Of a stretch of 64,000 bases of DNA, positions 44,651 through 52,869 are shown piece by piece. The notes under the pieces are model-generated. The model ran no database searches and was not told where the DNA came from. It saw nothing but the letters and a program-made list of their open reading frames with translations. The position numbers were made by a program, and so were the translations under genes. The stretch is from Epilithonimonas arachidiradicis (lineage in GTDB: Bacteria > Bacteroidota > Bacteroidia > Flavobacteriales > Weeksellaceae): contig NZ_RAQH01000009.1 in the NCBI RefSeq assembly GCF_003610695.1, positions 141,654 to 205,653 of the forward strand, read 5' to 3'. Within the stretch, counting starts at the first letter, position 1, and the number at the start of each line of letters is the position of its first letter.

Positions 44651-44843
44651 ATTAGATTATTAATCTAACAAATTTAGAAAATCTTTATTAATAAAGGTTT
44701 TTTGATTGGTTATTTATAAAATTAATTTTCGTTTCAAATTATAATGTTGTGATTTTAATAATTTAGAAATCTTAGATTTCATTCTCCGATTATCATTTGT
44801 AATTGTCCCCGGAAAAAGTTATCTTTAAGAAAAATTACAAATT

Positions 44844-45773
44844 ATGATATACGTTGGTTTTATTGTCTTTTTTGGATTAATAACATTATTTGCGTCGTTC
44901 TTTACAGTTAAACAGGAAACAGCAGCAATTGTTGAACGTTTGGGGAAATTTCATTCGGTAAGACATTCGGGTCTTCAGCTTAAAATTCCGTTTATTGATC
45001 AGATTTCCAAAAGAATGAATCTTAGAATTCAACAATTGGATGTGATGATTGATACCAAAACCTTGGATAATGTTTTTATCAAAATGAAAGTTTCTGTCCA
45101 GTATCAGGTTATCAGAACTCAGGTTGGAGATGCGTATTACAGATTAGAAAACCCCGAATCGCAGATCACTTCTTTTGTTTTTGATGTTGTGAGAGCAGAG
45201 GTTCCGAAGTTAAAACTGGATGATGTTTTTGTTAGAAAAGATGATATTGCTGTTGCTGTAAAAGGTGAACTCCAGGAAGCGATGAACAGTTATGGTTATG
45301 ATATCATCAAAGCATTGGTGACTGATATCGATCCTGATGAGCAGGTAAAACATGCCATGAACAGAATTAATGCGGCAGAACGCGAAAAGACAGCGGCAGA
45401 ATATGAATCTGAAGCACAAAGAATCAGAATTGTTGCCGTTGCAAAAGCTGAAGCCGAATCCAAAAAATTACAAGGGCAAGGTATAGCGGACCAAAGACGC
45501 GAAATTGCAAAAGGTCTTGAAGAATCTGTAAAAATGCTCAACAGTGTTCAGATTGAACCGCACGAAGCTTCTGCGCTGATTGTTGTAACACAGCATTATG
45601 ATACGTTACAGTCTATTGGTGCCAACAACAGATCAAATCTCGTTTTGTTGCCTAATACACCAACTGCAGCGAGCACAATGCTCAATGATCTGGTAGCTGC
45701 GATGGCTGTTTCTAAGCAGATTGATAATGTTGATAATCCAAAACCTAATCGGCAAAACCCTAATTTATTATAA
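44844..45773 (+). CDS. SPFH/Band 7 (QmcA/stomatin-like) membrane protein
   Basis: A single N-terminal membrane helix (IYVGFIVFFGLITLFASFF) is followed by the Band 7 domain (QETAAIVERLGKFHSVRH, then LKIPFIDQISKRMNLR) and a long coiled coil from about residue 170 (RINAAEREKTAAEYESEAQ, then AKAEAESKKLQGQGIADQR). The C terminus is flexible and ends with Asn/Pro-rich residues. It belongs to the classical stomatin/prohibitin group found near NfeD-type proteases, but no nfeD gene is present. It is divergent from the T9SS glycoamidase gene. A terminator follows. Confidence 0.92.
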   Translation: MIYVGFIVFFGLITLFASFFTVKQETAAIVERLGKFHSVRHSGLQLKIPFIDQISKRMNLRIQQLDVMIDTKTLDNVFIKMKVSVQYQVIRTQVGDAYYRLENPESQITSFVFDVVRAEVPKLKLDDVFVRKDDIAVAVKGELQEAMNSYGYDIIKALVTDIDPDEQVKHAMNRINAAEREKTAAEYESEAQRIRIVAVAKAEAESKKLQGQGIADQRREIAKGLEESVKMLNSVQIEPHEASALIVVTQHYDTLQSIGANNRSNLVLLPNTPTAASTMLNDLVAAMAVSKQIDNVDNPKPNRQNPNLL

Positions 45774-45778
45774 AAGAA

Positions 45779-45807
45779 AAAAGCCTGAATCAATCAGGCT
45801 TTTTTAT
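45779..45807 (+). terminator. terminator of the second SPFH gene
   Basis: Stem AAGCCTGA/TCAGGCTT (45781-45788, 45794-45801) with a five-base loop and TTTTT. It overlaps the end of the convergent AAA+ gene and may work in both directions. Confidence 0.8.
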
Positions 45808-47147
45808 TCGTCATCAGGATGAAAACCAATGGTTCTTACAGGCTCTTCTTTGGCTTTGTAAGTTTCAAGCTCTTGTTTCAGATCTTCAATTCTTGCTGCA
45901 AAACGATCGTAGGAATTATCTTCCGCTTCGGACAAAAATTCCTGAACATTATTCAGATATTCGCCCGTGAGCTTGGAGGCAGATTCTTTCAAACAATTGT
46001 CTAGGATTCCTTGACTAATCTGGATGTTTTCGGTTTTGTTTTTCAGGTACAAACTTCGGATTCTTTTCTTCAAACTCTGCGTAAAATCAACCAGCATCGT
46101 GTTAGAAAAAACTCTCATCTTTTCAGCTGTTTCCTGCCAAAAAGGGATTTGATCCGCTTTATTATTTTCTAATATTTTTAATAAAGTAGCATCTTTGCTC
46201 AGATTTTTTGTCATATTGAATAACAGCATCTCTGCCCGTTCCTGCTTATTGGGTGGGAAAACTGGAATCAAAACATCGAATCTTCCTGGAGCGAGAATTT
46301 CGGATTCTATTCCAACCAATTCTTTTGCAGAACCAATCATTAGAAGATTTTCTTTTTCAAATTTTTCAATATAATGGAAAATAGTTTCCCTGGCTTCTTT
46401 ATATTCAGGGTTTGAATTTTGATTTTCCAATCTTTGCATCATGATATCATCAAAGTTTTCAAGGAACAAAACCAGATTTTCTTTCTTTAGCATTTGGTTC
46501 AGATAGTCATCAAAATTGGCTTTATCATTATTCAAAGTTGATTTTAGCTGAGATTGCCTAACCTCGTAAAAATCGAAGTTGATCATCTCTGCAATCTTTT
46601 TTGCCCAGAAAATTTTACCACTTCCCGGCGGGCCATAAACAATGATTCCGGCCGCTTTTTGAATTCCCCAATTTTTGGATTGCTCCGGATTGATGAATGG
46701 TTCCAGCATATCGGAAATATAAAAGAACAAATCCCTGTAACCGATAAAATCTCTTTGTTTCAGTGCCGTCTTACTGCCAAAATAATTATAGATAAATTGG
46801 TAATCGCCACCCAACTGATGGTCTATCCCAAAGGACGAAATGGAAGATTTGTAGATGCCATTATCAAAGATATTTGGGGATTGATACTGGATGATTTGCT
46901 CAACTTTCTCTTTAGGCTGATGTATCTTTTCAGCAATTTCGTCTACTGTTTTTTCTTGGCCCAGATCATCATCGTACTTTTTTAGGAATTCTCGATTCTC
47001 GGTAGCAAATTTTTCAAAATTTTGGCTGATATTAAGATCAGGTGAAAGACAATCTGAAATTTCGAGGTTAAAATCTTGAATGAATTGTTTGATGCTTTCT
47101 TCGGATATATCTAATTTTTTAGAAAATTCTGCAATGTTGTAGATCAT
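45804..47147 (-). CDS. AAA+ ATPase-like protein with altered Walker motifs
   Basis: From ATG 47147 the product has 447 residues. The N-terminal 100 residues are helical and HTH-like. An AAA+ module follows. Walker A, GPPGSGKI (residues 172-179), has Ile where the Mg-binding Ser/Thr is normally found. Walker B, LVLFLEN (225-231), has Glu-Asn in place of Asp-Glu. The pore/SRH end APGRFDVLIPVF keeps the Arg-finger region (R289). The C terminus has a long coiled-coil-like helix (from about 395). Catalysis may thus be weak or absent. Its neighbours, SPFH and ABC genes, do not explain its task. Confidence 0.85.
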   Translation of the reverse strand: MIYNIAEFSKKLDISEESIKQFIQDFNLEISDCLSPDLNISQNFEKFATENREFLKKYDDDLGQEKTVDEIAEKIHQPKEKVEQIIQYQSPNIFDNGIYKSSISSFGIDHQLGGDYQFIYNYFGSKTALKQRDFIGYRDLFFYISDMLEPFINPEQSKNWGIQKAAGIIVYGPPGSGKIFWAKKIAEMINFDFYEVRQSQLKSTLNNDKANFDDYLNQMLKKENLVLFLENFDDIMMQRLENQNSNPEYKEARETIFHYIEKFEKENLLMIGSAKELVGIESEILAPGRFDVLIPVFPPNKQERAEMLLFNMTKNLSKDATLLKILENNKADQIPFWQETAEKMRVFSNTMLVDFTQSLKKRIRSLYLKNKTENIQISQGILDNCLKESASKLTGEYLNNVQEFLSEAEDNSYDRFAARIEDLKQELETYKAKEEPVRTIGFHPDDE

Positions 47148-47234
47148 TATTAATGTTTTCCGAAATTTAACAAAAACCATACAAAACTGAGTAACAATTG
47201 CTGTAAGAATAAGACTATTCATAAAAATAAACAG

Positions 47235-48134
47235 ATGGAAAAAATTCTGGAAGTAAAAAACTTAACCAAAAAATTCAAGCATATTGCGGTGAATAACATT
47301 TCCTTTGATGTGGAAAAAGGAAATGTTTATGGTCTTTTGGGGCCAAATGGAAGTGGAAAATCTACCACTTTCGGGATGCTGCTTTCTACAATCAATCCAA
47401 CCTCCGGCTCTTGGAAATGGTTTGGAAAAGAAGGTACAGATACGGATACACTCAAAAAAATAGGCGCAATCATAGAGCAGCCTAATTTTTACCCTTATCT
47501 CTCAGCGGAAAAAAATCTGGAAATTGTTGCGACGATAAAAGGCGTTTCTAATAAAAGAATCGATGAGGTCTTGGAAACGGTTAATCTTTTAGCAAGAAAA
47601 AAAGAAGCTTTCAAAACCTATTCTCTTGGGATGAAACAGCGTTTATCGATTGCATCGGCTTTGTTGGCTAATCCTCAGGTTTTGATTCTTGATGAACCTA
47701 CAAACGGACTGGATCCGGAAGGAATCATCCAAATCCGTGATATCATCAATTCTATTGCGAAATCCGGGACTACAATTATTGTGGCAAGTCATCTTTTGGA
47801 CGAGATTGAGAAAATCTGTTCTCACGTGATTGTTCTGAAACAAGGAACTGCCATCTATTCCGGTTCTGTAGAGGCAATGAGTAATACAAAAGGTTTCTTT
47901 GAATTAAAGGCAGAAAATACAGAATTATTAATCTCAGCTTTAAATCAACTGAATATTTTCTCTAGTGTGAAAGAAAGAGAAAAGCTTATTATTGCTCAAA
48001 TTTCGGAAGATATTTCGGCATCAGAACTTAATAGAAAATTATTTGAAAAAGGGATTTCCTTATCTCATCTTCAGAAGAAAAAAGAAAGTCTTGAAACTCA
48101 ATTCCTGGAACTTGTAAAACAAACCAACTCATGA
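47235..48134 (+). CDS. ABC transporter ATP-binding protein
   Basis: The 299-residue subunit carries Walker A GPNGSGKSTTFG at about residue 36, the Q-loop around EQPNFYPYL, the ABC signature YSLGMKQRLSIASAL, Walker B LILDEPTNGLDPEG, and the His switch VASHLLDE. It belongs to the CcmA/ABC-2 type that works with a membrane permease for export. Its stop overlaps the next start by 4 bp (ATGA), so the permease gene is translationally coupled. It is divergent from the AAA+ gene, with the two starts 88 bp apart. Confidence 0.95.
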   Translation: MEKILEVKNLTKKFKHIAVNNISFDVEKGNVYGLLGPNGSGKSTTFGMLLSTINPTSGSWKWFGKEGTDTDTLKKIGAIIEQPNFYPYLSAEKNLEIVATIKGVSNKRIDEVLETVNLLARKKEAFKTYSLGMKQRLSIASALLANPQVLILDEPTNGLDPEGIIQIRDIINSIAKSGTTIIVASHLLDEIEKICSHVIVLKQGTAIYSGSVEAMSNTKGFFELKAENTELLISALNQLNIFSSVKEREKLIIAQISEDISASELNRKLFEKGISLSHLQKKKESLETQFLELVKQTNS

Positions 48135-48976
48135 TAAGATTATTAAAATTAGAATATCTCAAGAATCTGAATTACAATCCATTCAGGATTTTTGCTGGAT
48201 TATATTTCATCGTTTTGATTTTACTGTTGTTCATCGGGTTGATCAATTTTGACTTGGCTGGATTGAAGATTAACTTGAAAGAACAAGGGATGTATGATTT
48301 TCCCGGGATCTGGAATTTCACAACTTATATTGTTGGATTGTTGAAAATATTTTTAGGCTGCATTATTGTTTTTTCAATTTGCCAAGAGTTCAGTAACAGG
48401 ATGTTTAAACAGAATATTATTGATGGACTGAGCAGGGAAGAGTTTGTAGCATCTAAGCTATTGACGATTTTTGTTTTTACAGGGTTTTCCACTTTAATAG
48501 TTTTCATCATCGCTTTTATTTTAGGTAAAAGTTATTCGACAACACAAGAAAATGATTTGATTTTTAAAGAGATTTATTTCATTTTCAATTACTTTTTGAA
48601 GCTCTTTACATTCTTTTCTTTCTTGATGTTTTTATCTGTATTATTCAGAAAATCAATATTTGTTTTCCTTGGATTTTTTATGATTTGGTTTGTTGAAGGT
48701 ATTCTATCTGGTATAGAAAAGTTTTCGTTGATGAATAATGTTGCACCAAAAGAACAAGGGAAAATAATGATAGATCACGTTTTTCTGACAGATTATTTGC
48801 CTTTAGGAAGTATGTCAAATCTTATTCCTTCACCATTAGTAAGAACCAATATGGCAAAAATGTTCGGAATGGAATTTAAGTTTGAATATCCAATCGAAAG
48901 TGTTATTGCCTGTATTATTTGGTCTGTAATTTTCATTGCCGGAAGTTATTGGATTCTCAGAAAGAAAGATTGGTAG
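48131..48976 (+). CDS. ABC-2 type transporter permease
   Basis: The 281-residue protein has six hydrophobic segments (about 18-38, 66-90, 108-132, 150-172, 181-199 and 256-275) with a cytosolic loop after the second helix (CQEFSNRMFKQNIIDGLSRE), typical of ABC-2 permeases. It starts within the stop of the ATP-binding gene and is the second and last gene of this operon, which ends at the hairpin 49058-49092. The substrate is unknown; no co-encoded biosynthetic gene gives a hint. Confidence 0.9.
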   Translation: MIRLLKLEYLKNLNYNPFRIFAGLYFIVLILLLFIGLINFDLAGLKINLKEQGMYDFPGIWNFTTYIVGLLKIFLGCIIVFSICQEFSNRMFKQNIIDGLSREEFVASKLLTIFVFTGFSTLIVFIIAFILGKSYSTTQENDLIFKEIYFIFNYFLKLFTFFSFLMFLSVLFRKSIFVFLGFFMIWFVEGILSGIEKFSLMNNVAPKEQGKIMIDHVFLTDYLPLGSMSNLIPSPLVRTNMAKMFGMEFKFEYPIESVIACIIWSVIFIAGSYWILRKKDW

Positions 48977-49057
48977 AATTAGCTTTAATTAAATGTTTTA
49001 TATATTTGATATGTAATTTACTATAATTTCTATTTAAAGTTAATTTTATATATAATC

Positions 49058-49092
49058 AAAGCTATTGTTCAAACGAATGATAGCTTTTTTGA
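49058..49092 (+). terminator. terminator of the ABC transporter operon
   Basis: AAAGCTAT (49058-49065) pairs with ATAGCTTT (49080-49087), followed by TTTTG, 82 bp past the permease stop. Confidence 0.7.
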
Positions 49093-49178
49093 TTTTATTT
49101 GTAGATTTTTATCTACAAAAGCCCTTAAATAAAGCGTTTTCCAGCGGTTTTTTTAACCCAATTTTAACTTTTAATTTA

Positions 49179-49208
49179 TTGATTTTAACAATAAAACGGA
49201 TAATTTTG
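49179..49208 (+). promoter_or_regulatory. promoter of the BatC-BatD genes
   Basis: TTG at 49179-49181 and TAATTTTG at 49201-49208 match the Bacteroidota -33 and -7 boxes with 19 bp between them. ATG 49214 follows 6 bp later, so the message is predicted to be leaderless or nearly so. Confidence 0.6.
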
Positions 49209-49213
49209 CATCA

Positions 49214-49948
49214 ATGGATTTTAGATTTGCCATAGTTGTATTAAGCCTGTTTTTTTCTTCTCAATTTTTAATTGCCCAGAAGAGCTATAATGCTTTGGTT
49301 TATGAAGGCAATAAAAAATTTGATGCAAAAGATTATAATGCGTCTTCAAGTAAATATTTAGAAGCAATCTCTGTGAAAAGTGGTAATTACACAGCTCATT
49401 ACAATCTCGGGAATTCGCTTTTCAAAAGTAAAAAATACGAAGAAGCTGCAGCCGAATATCAGAAAGCTGCTAAGCTTACCAAAAGCAAATATGAGAAAGC
49501 TGCTGCCATTTATAACCAAGGGAATGTTCAGATGGAATCCAATAACCCGGAAAAAGCAGCTGAACTTTATAAGCAAGCGTTGAAACAAGATCCTTACAAC
49601 GAAGCCATCCGAAAAAATTATGAGATTGCGATGCTAAAGGATAAAGAGAAGAAAGAAAAGCAAAAAAAAGATCCTAACAAGGGTAAAGGACAAGGCAAAG
49701 ACCAAAAAAATCAGGATCAATCGGGTAAAGGCGATCAGAAGAAAAATCAGCAGAATGGACAAGGCGATCAGCAGAAAGGAGAAAGCCAGGGAAAACCTAA
49801 TCAGCCTAAGAAGCAGGAAAACAAAATACCAGAAGAAGCAGAAAAAATGATCTTGCGAGACATAGAAAATCGCGAGAGAGAAACTGCAAGAAGAATATTA
49901 AACAAAAGAGCCAATTCGATGCCGCAAAGCAACGAAAAGGATTGGTAA
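49214..49948 (+). CDS. BatC-like tetratricopeptide-repeat protein
   Basis: A signal peptide (residues 1-21, ending LIAQ) precedes three TPR units (about residues 28-135; AHYNLGNSLFKSKKYEEAAAEY, AIYNQGNVQMESNNPEKAAELY and one more). From about residue 138 the tail is rich in Lys, Gln and Gly (repeats of GKGQGKDQ, GDQQKG). This layout is the BatC type of the Bacteroides aerotolerance operon. It shares a transcript with the BatD gene, whose ATG directly abuts its stop. BatA, BatB and BatE are not next to it. Confidence 0.85.
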   Translation: MDFRFAIVVLSLFFSSQFLIAQKSYNALVYEGNKKFDAKDYNASSSKYLEAISVKSGNYTAHYNLGNSLFKSKKYEEAAAEYQKAAKLTKSKYEKAAAIYNQGNVQMESNNPEKAAELYKQALKQDPYNEAIRKNYEIAMLKDKEKKEKQKKDPNKGKGQGKDQKNQDQSGKGDQKKNQQNGQGDQQKGESQGKPNQPKKQENKIPEEAEKMILRDIENRERETARRILNKRANSMPQSNEKDW

Positions 49949-51685
49949 ATGATAAGAAAAAATTTATACATATTATTTCTTTTAGCATCGGTTTATTCGT
50001 TTGCTCAGGTTAATCTTTATTCTGAAGTTAATACCACGGATACCAAAGTAAATAGCCCAATTGTGTTTACTGTGGTTTTGGAAATTTTTGGTGAAGATCT
50101 TAACATGGAGTCTCCTGTTAAGTTGCCAGATTTGACAAAGTTCGATTTTAAAATTTCATCAGACCAAACAACATTAATTGATCCTGTTAAAAAAATCAGA
50201 TTGAATCAAATTGTGTATCAATTATTATTAGATCCAAAACAAACTGGGAATATTAAAATTGGTTCTGCATTGGTCAAGGTTAATGGTAAAATGTACAAAA
50301 CGGAGCCAATTGATATTTTTGTAAAAGACGCAGATAAGAAAGCTGTTGCAACTAATAATCCTGCAAAAAATATGTATTTGCAAATGCAGTTAGAAGAAAG
50401 GGAAGTTTACAAAGATGAACCTGTTGTTGCTGTTTTAAAAGCTTTTTCAAGAAATATTTCAAATTTCAGACATCTCGAGCCAGCGAAATTTGAATCGGCA
50501 AGAAATCTTATGATTCGTTCTATTGCCAATTTTGATGAGTCGATAGAGGATACGGAAAATGATTATTCCTCTCAGGTTGTCGGGATGTTTGTAATTGTAC
50601 CGAAAGTGGCTGGTGTGATGGATGTTCCGCCTGTTGAGATTCCTTTCACAAATCACAAAAATACACTCGTTTCTAATAAAGTTAAACTCAATGTAAAAAA
50701 GTTGCCGGAAGGTGCTCCGGAAAATTTCCATAATGCAGTCGGAAAATATGATGTGAAAATTGAAATGGTTGATAAGGGCAAAGAAAATTTTGAGATCAAT
50801 AAAGCTTTCAATGTTGCTGTAAAAGTTAGTGGCTGCGGAAACCTTTCTCCTTCAATCGTTCCGAAAATTTTGCCTTCTCCGGACTATGAAGTTTTTGAAC
50901 CAAAGATTGTCAATAATTCTACGCCAACAACTAAAGGGATCGAAGGTGCAGTAGAAGCCCAATATGTTATCATTCCTAAGAAACGTGGTGATTTGAAAAT
51001 CTCGACAGAAAACTTTTCGTATTTTGACCCCAAAGAAGAAAAATATGTAGATGTCGGCTCTAAGATTTTAGTCCTAAATGCTGTTAATGCACAAGATATC
51101 GCCAATGCAAAAACTACTTTGCAAAAAGTGAATGAATATACCAATAATGTTTTGGAGAAAGTAGATTCGCCTGTAATGAATACAAAAAAATTACAAGTGA
51201 AAGAACATAACAAGCTGAATTGGTTGGGTATTTTAGGTAATCTTTTGATTATTGGTTTTGGTTCAATAATATTTGTTTATTTCAACAAACGTCGCAAAGA
51301 AAATAAAAAAAGAGAACTGGATAAAAAAAATCTACCTTTGGAACCGATTGTTACTATCGAAGAAACCGAAGCATTACTGAGAAATAAAAAGAAGTTTGAA
51401 ACTGATTCTTATTTTAATTATTTAAATAGAAAACTGAATGATAATAATGCATCTCAATTCTTTGAAGCTTTCGAAGAGTTGAAAACAGACGCAGATCAAT
51501 ATTGCCAGGATCATTATTTATCAACCTTTGGAGAATATCTGAGAAATAATTACGGGCTTAATGATTATGAAAAATATAGTCAATTGATTGCCAAAGTCAA
51601 CATCGAAAAATATTCGCCGTTTTCAACTAAGGAAAAGCAAACTGAAATTTTGGACGAAATAAAAAGGGTTTATCAATTGCTTTAA
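49949..51685 (+). CDS. BatD-family protein (aerotolerance-operon type)
   Basis: The 578-residue protein has a signal peptide (ending SFAQ), an extended beta-sandwich-rich periplasmic region (about 20-410, with IVFTVVLEIFGEDLNMESP and FNVAVKVSGCGNLSPS), one membrane helix at about 424-446, and a cytosolic helical tail to 578. This is the architecture of BatD. Bat proteins contribute to oxygen tolerance in Bacteroides, although their molecular role is not clear. It directly follows BatC with no gap and is the last gene of the transcript before the MarC promoter. Confidence 0.88.
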   Translation: MIRKNLYILFLLASVYSFAQVNLYSEVNTTDTKVNSPIVFTVVLEIFGEDLNMESPVKLPDLTKFDFKISSDQTTLIDPVKKIRLNQIVYQLLLDPKQTGNIKIGSALVKVNGKMYKTEPIDIFVKDADKKAVATNNPAKNMYLQMQLEEREVYKDEPVVAVLKAFSRNISNFRHLEPAKFESARNLMIRSIANFDESIEDTENDYSSQVVGMFVIVPKVAGVMDVPPVEIPFTNHKNTLVSNKVKLNVKKLPEGAPENFHNAVGKYDVKIEMVDKGKENFEINKAFNVAVKVSGCGNLSPSIVPKILPSPDYEVFEPKIVNNSTPTTKGIEGAVEAQYVIIPKKRGDLKISTENFSYFDPKEEKYVDVGSKILVLNAVNAQDIANAKTTLQKVNEYTNNVLEKVDSPVMNTKKLQVKEHNKLNWLGILGNLLIIGFGSIIFVYFNKRRKENKKRELDKKNLPLEPIVTIEETEALLRNKKKFETDSYFNYLNRKLNDNNASQFFEAFEELKTDADQYCQDHYLSTFGEYLRNNYGLNDYEKYSQLIAKVNIEKYSPFSTKEKQTEILDEIKRVYQLL

Positions 51686-51706
51686 GAATTTGTCAAAAAT
51701 AATTTA

Positions 51707-51714
51707 TATTTTTG
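51707..51714 (+). promoter_or_regulatory. -7 box of the MarC-family gene
   Basis: TATTTTTG matches TAnnTTTG, about 22 bp before ATG 51737. Confidence 0.5.
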
Positions 51715-51736
51715 CGAAATCTTTAAAAATAAAGTT

Positions 51737-52339
51737 ATGGAATTTCTGGAAGAATTTTCGATCAAAGAAACAATGACCGCTTTTATGGTTTTGTTTGCAG
51801 TTATTGACATTTTGGGTTCTGTTCCGATTATTGTTTCACTCAGACAAAAATTCGGTAAAATCGAATCTGAAAAAGCTGCTATTGTTGCAGGTTTGTTGAT
51901 GATTTCATTTCTTTTTATCGGTAATAATATTTTGAAATTTATTGGTGTAGATGTCAACTCATTTGCGATTGCCGGAGCTTTTGTAATCTTCATTATTGCG
52001 ATTGAGATGATATTGGGAATAGAGATTCATAAAACCAATCAGCCGCAAGCTGCATCTATTGTTCCGATTGCTTTTCCGCTAATTGCAGGGGCTGGAACTT
52101 TGACGACAACTTTATCTCTGAGAGCAGAGTATCACGATGTTAATATCATCTGCGGCATTGTCCTGAATACGATTCTGGTTTATGCTGTTTTGAAGCTGGC
52201 GCCCTGGATTGAGAAAAAAATGGGCGAGGGCTCTTTACAAGTTTTACAAAAAGTTTTCGGAATTGTGCTTTTAGCCATCTCTATTAAATTATTTACTGCT
52301 AACTTTGCACAGCTGTTTCAGAATTACATTCACTTTTAA
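51737..52339 (+). CDS. MarC-family (UPF0056) membrane protein
   Basis: The 200-residue protein has six hydrophobic helices and the MarC pattern FAVIDILGSVPIIVSL near the N terminus and IAFPLIAGAGTLTT in the fourth helix. The name comes from a reported link with multiple antibiotic resistance in E. coli, which was later disputed; transport function is unknown. It is followed 12 bp later by a small membrane-protein gene, with which it probably forms an operon. Confidence 0.9.
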   Translation: MEFLEEFSIKETMTAFMVLFAVIDILGSVPIIVSLRQKFGKIESEKAAIVAGLLMISFLFIGNNILKFIGVDVNSFAIAGAFVIFIIAIEMILGIEIHKTNQPQAASIVPIAFPLIAGAGTLTTTLSLRAEYHDVNIICGIVLNTILVYAVLKLAPWIEKKMGEGSLQVLQKVFGIVLLAISIKLFTANFAQLFQNYIHF

Positions 52340-52351
52340 TCATATTGAAAA

Positions 52352-52546
52352 ATGAAGACATTTTATAAAGTATTCCTAGTTCTTTTTATCCTTTTTGTTG
52401 GGATTAATTTTTATGCCATAGATTGGAGAGCGGGATTTTTTGATGATGAAAATACAAAATTCATATTCTCTATTTCCTCAGGAATTGTAGGAATTATCGT
52501 AGTTTATATTCTGCACACCTGGAGTAAGTTAGCAGAGAAAAAATAA
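52352..52546 (+). CDS. small two-helix membrane protein
   Basis: The 64 residues contain two hydrophobic helices (about 6-24 and 42-60) separated by a charged loop (DWRAGFFDDENTKF). It starts with ATG 12 bp after marC and ends at a strong terminator, so it is part of that transcription unit. No family is recognised. Confidence 0.6.
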   Translation: MKTFYKVFLVLFILFVGINFYAIDWRAGFFDDENTKFIFSISSGIVGIIVVYILHTWSKLAEKK

Positions 52547-52550
52547 AAAA

Positions 52551-52580
52551 AAACGCTTCAGATTTCTGAAGCGTTTTTTT
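52551..52580 (+). terminator. terminator of the marC unit
   Basis: Perfect stem AAACGCTTCAGA/TCTGAAGCGTTT followed by TTTTA, 4 bp past the stop of the small membrane protein. Confidence 0.85.
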
Positions 52581-52656
52581 ATTCAATTTCTGAAAGCGCA
52601 TTCCTCAAAAACCGGATACTTGTTGTATTTATTTTTGACTGAGTTTGCGTATTATC

Positions 52657-52818
52657 TCATTGCGAGAGGATTTCTTCCACCAGTTCATCTTCACATTCAT
52701 ATTTATCTTCTTCATCAAACATCACCGTTGTTGCAAAATGAATTAACTCTTCCTTACTCAGCTCGTCCGCAAGATATTTGTCACAGATTTTTATTAATTC
52801 TGTTCGGGTAATAATCAT
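52657..52818 (-). CDS. small acidic protein, 53 residues
   Basis: ATG at 52818 on the minus strand opens 53 codons to TGA at 52657. The product is acidic (16 Glu or Asp, with DEEDKYECEDELVEEIL near the end) and predicted to be largely helical (LIKICDKYLADELSKEELIHF). It lies 51 bp downstream of the acyl-CoA ligase gene on the same strand and might be part of its transcript. The sequence is coding-like, with regular hydrophobic spacing. I do not recognise a family, and its length makes it easy to overlook. Confidence 0.6.
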   Translation of the reverse strand: MIITRTELIKICDKYLADELSKEELIHFATTVMFDEEDKYECEDELVEEILSQ

Positions 52819-52869
52819 AATATTTTAATCTCTCTGAAGCTCTAAAACGTTCCAACTCTCCAACTCAAA

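Noticed and set aside
46554..46985. 143-codon plus-strand open frame inside the AAA+ gene
   Set aside because: Antisense of a supported gene, no start context and no family resemblance.
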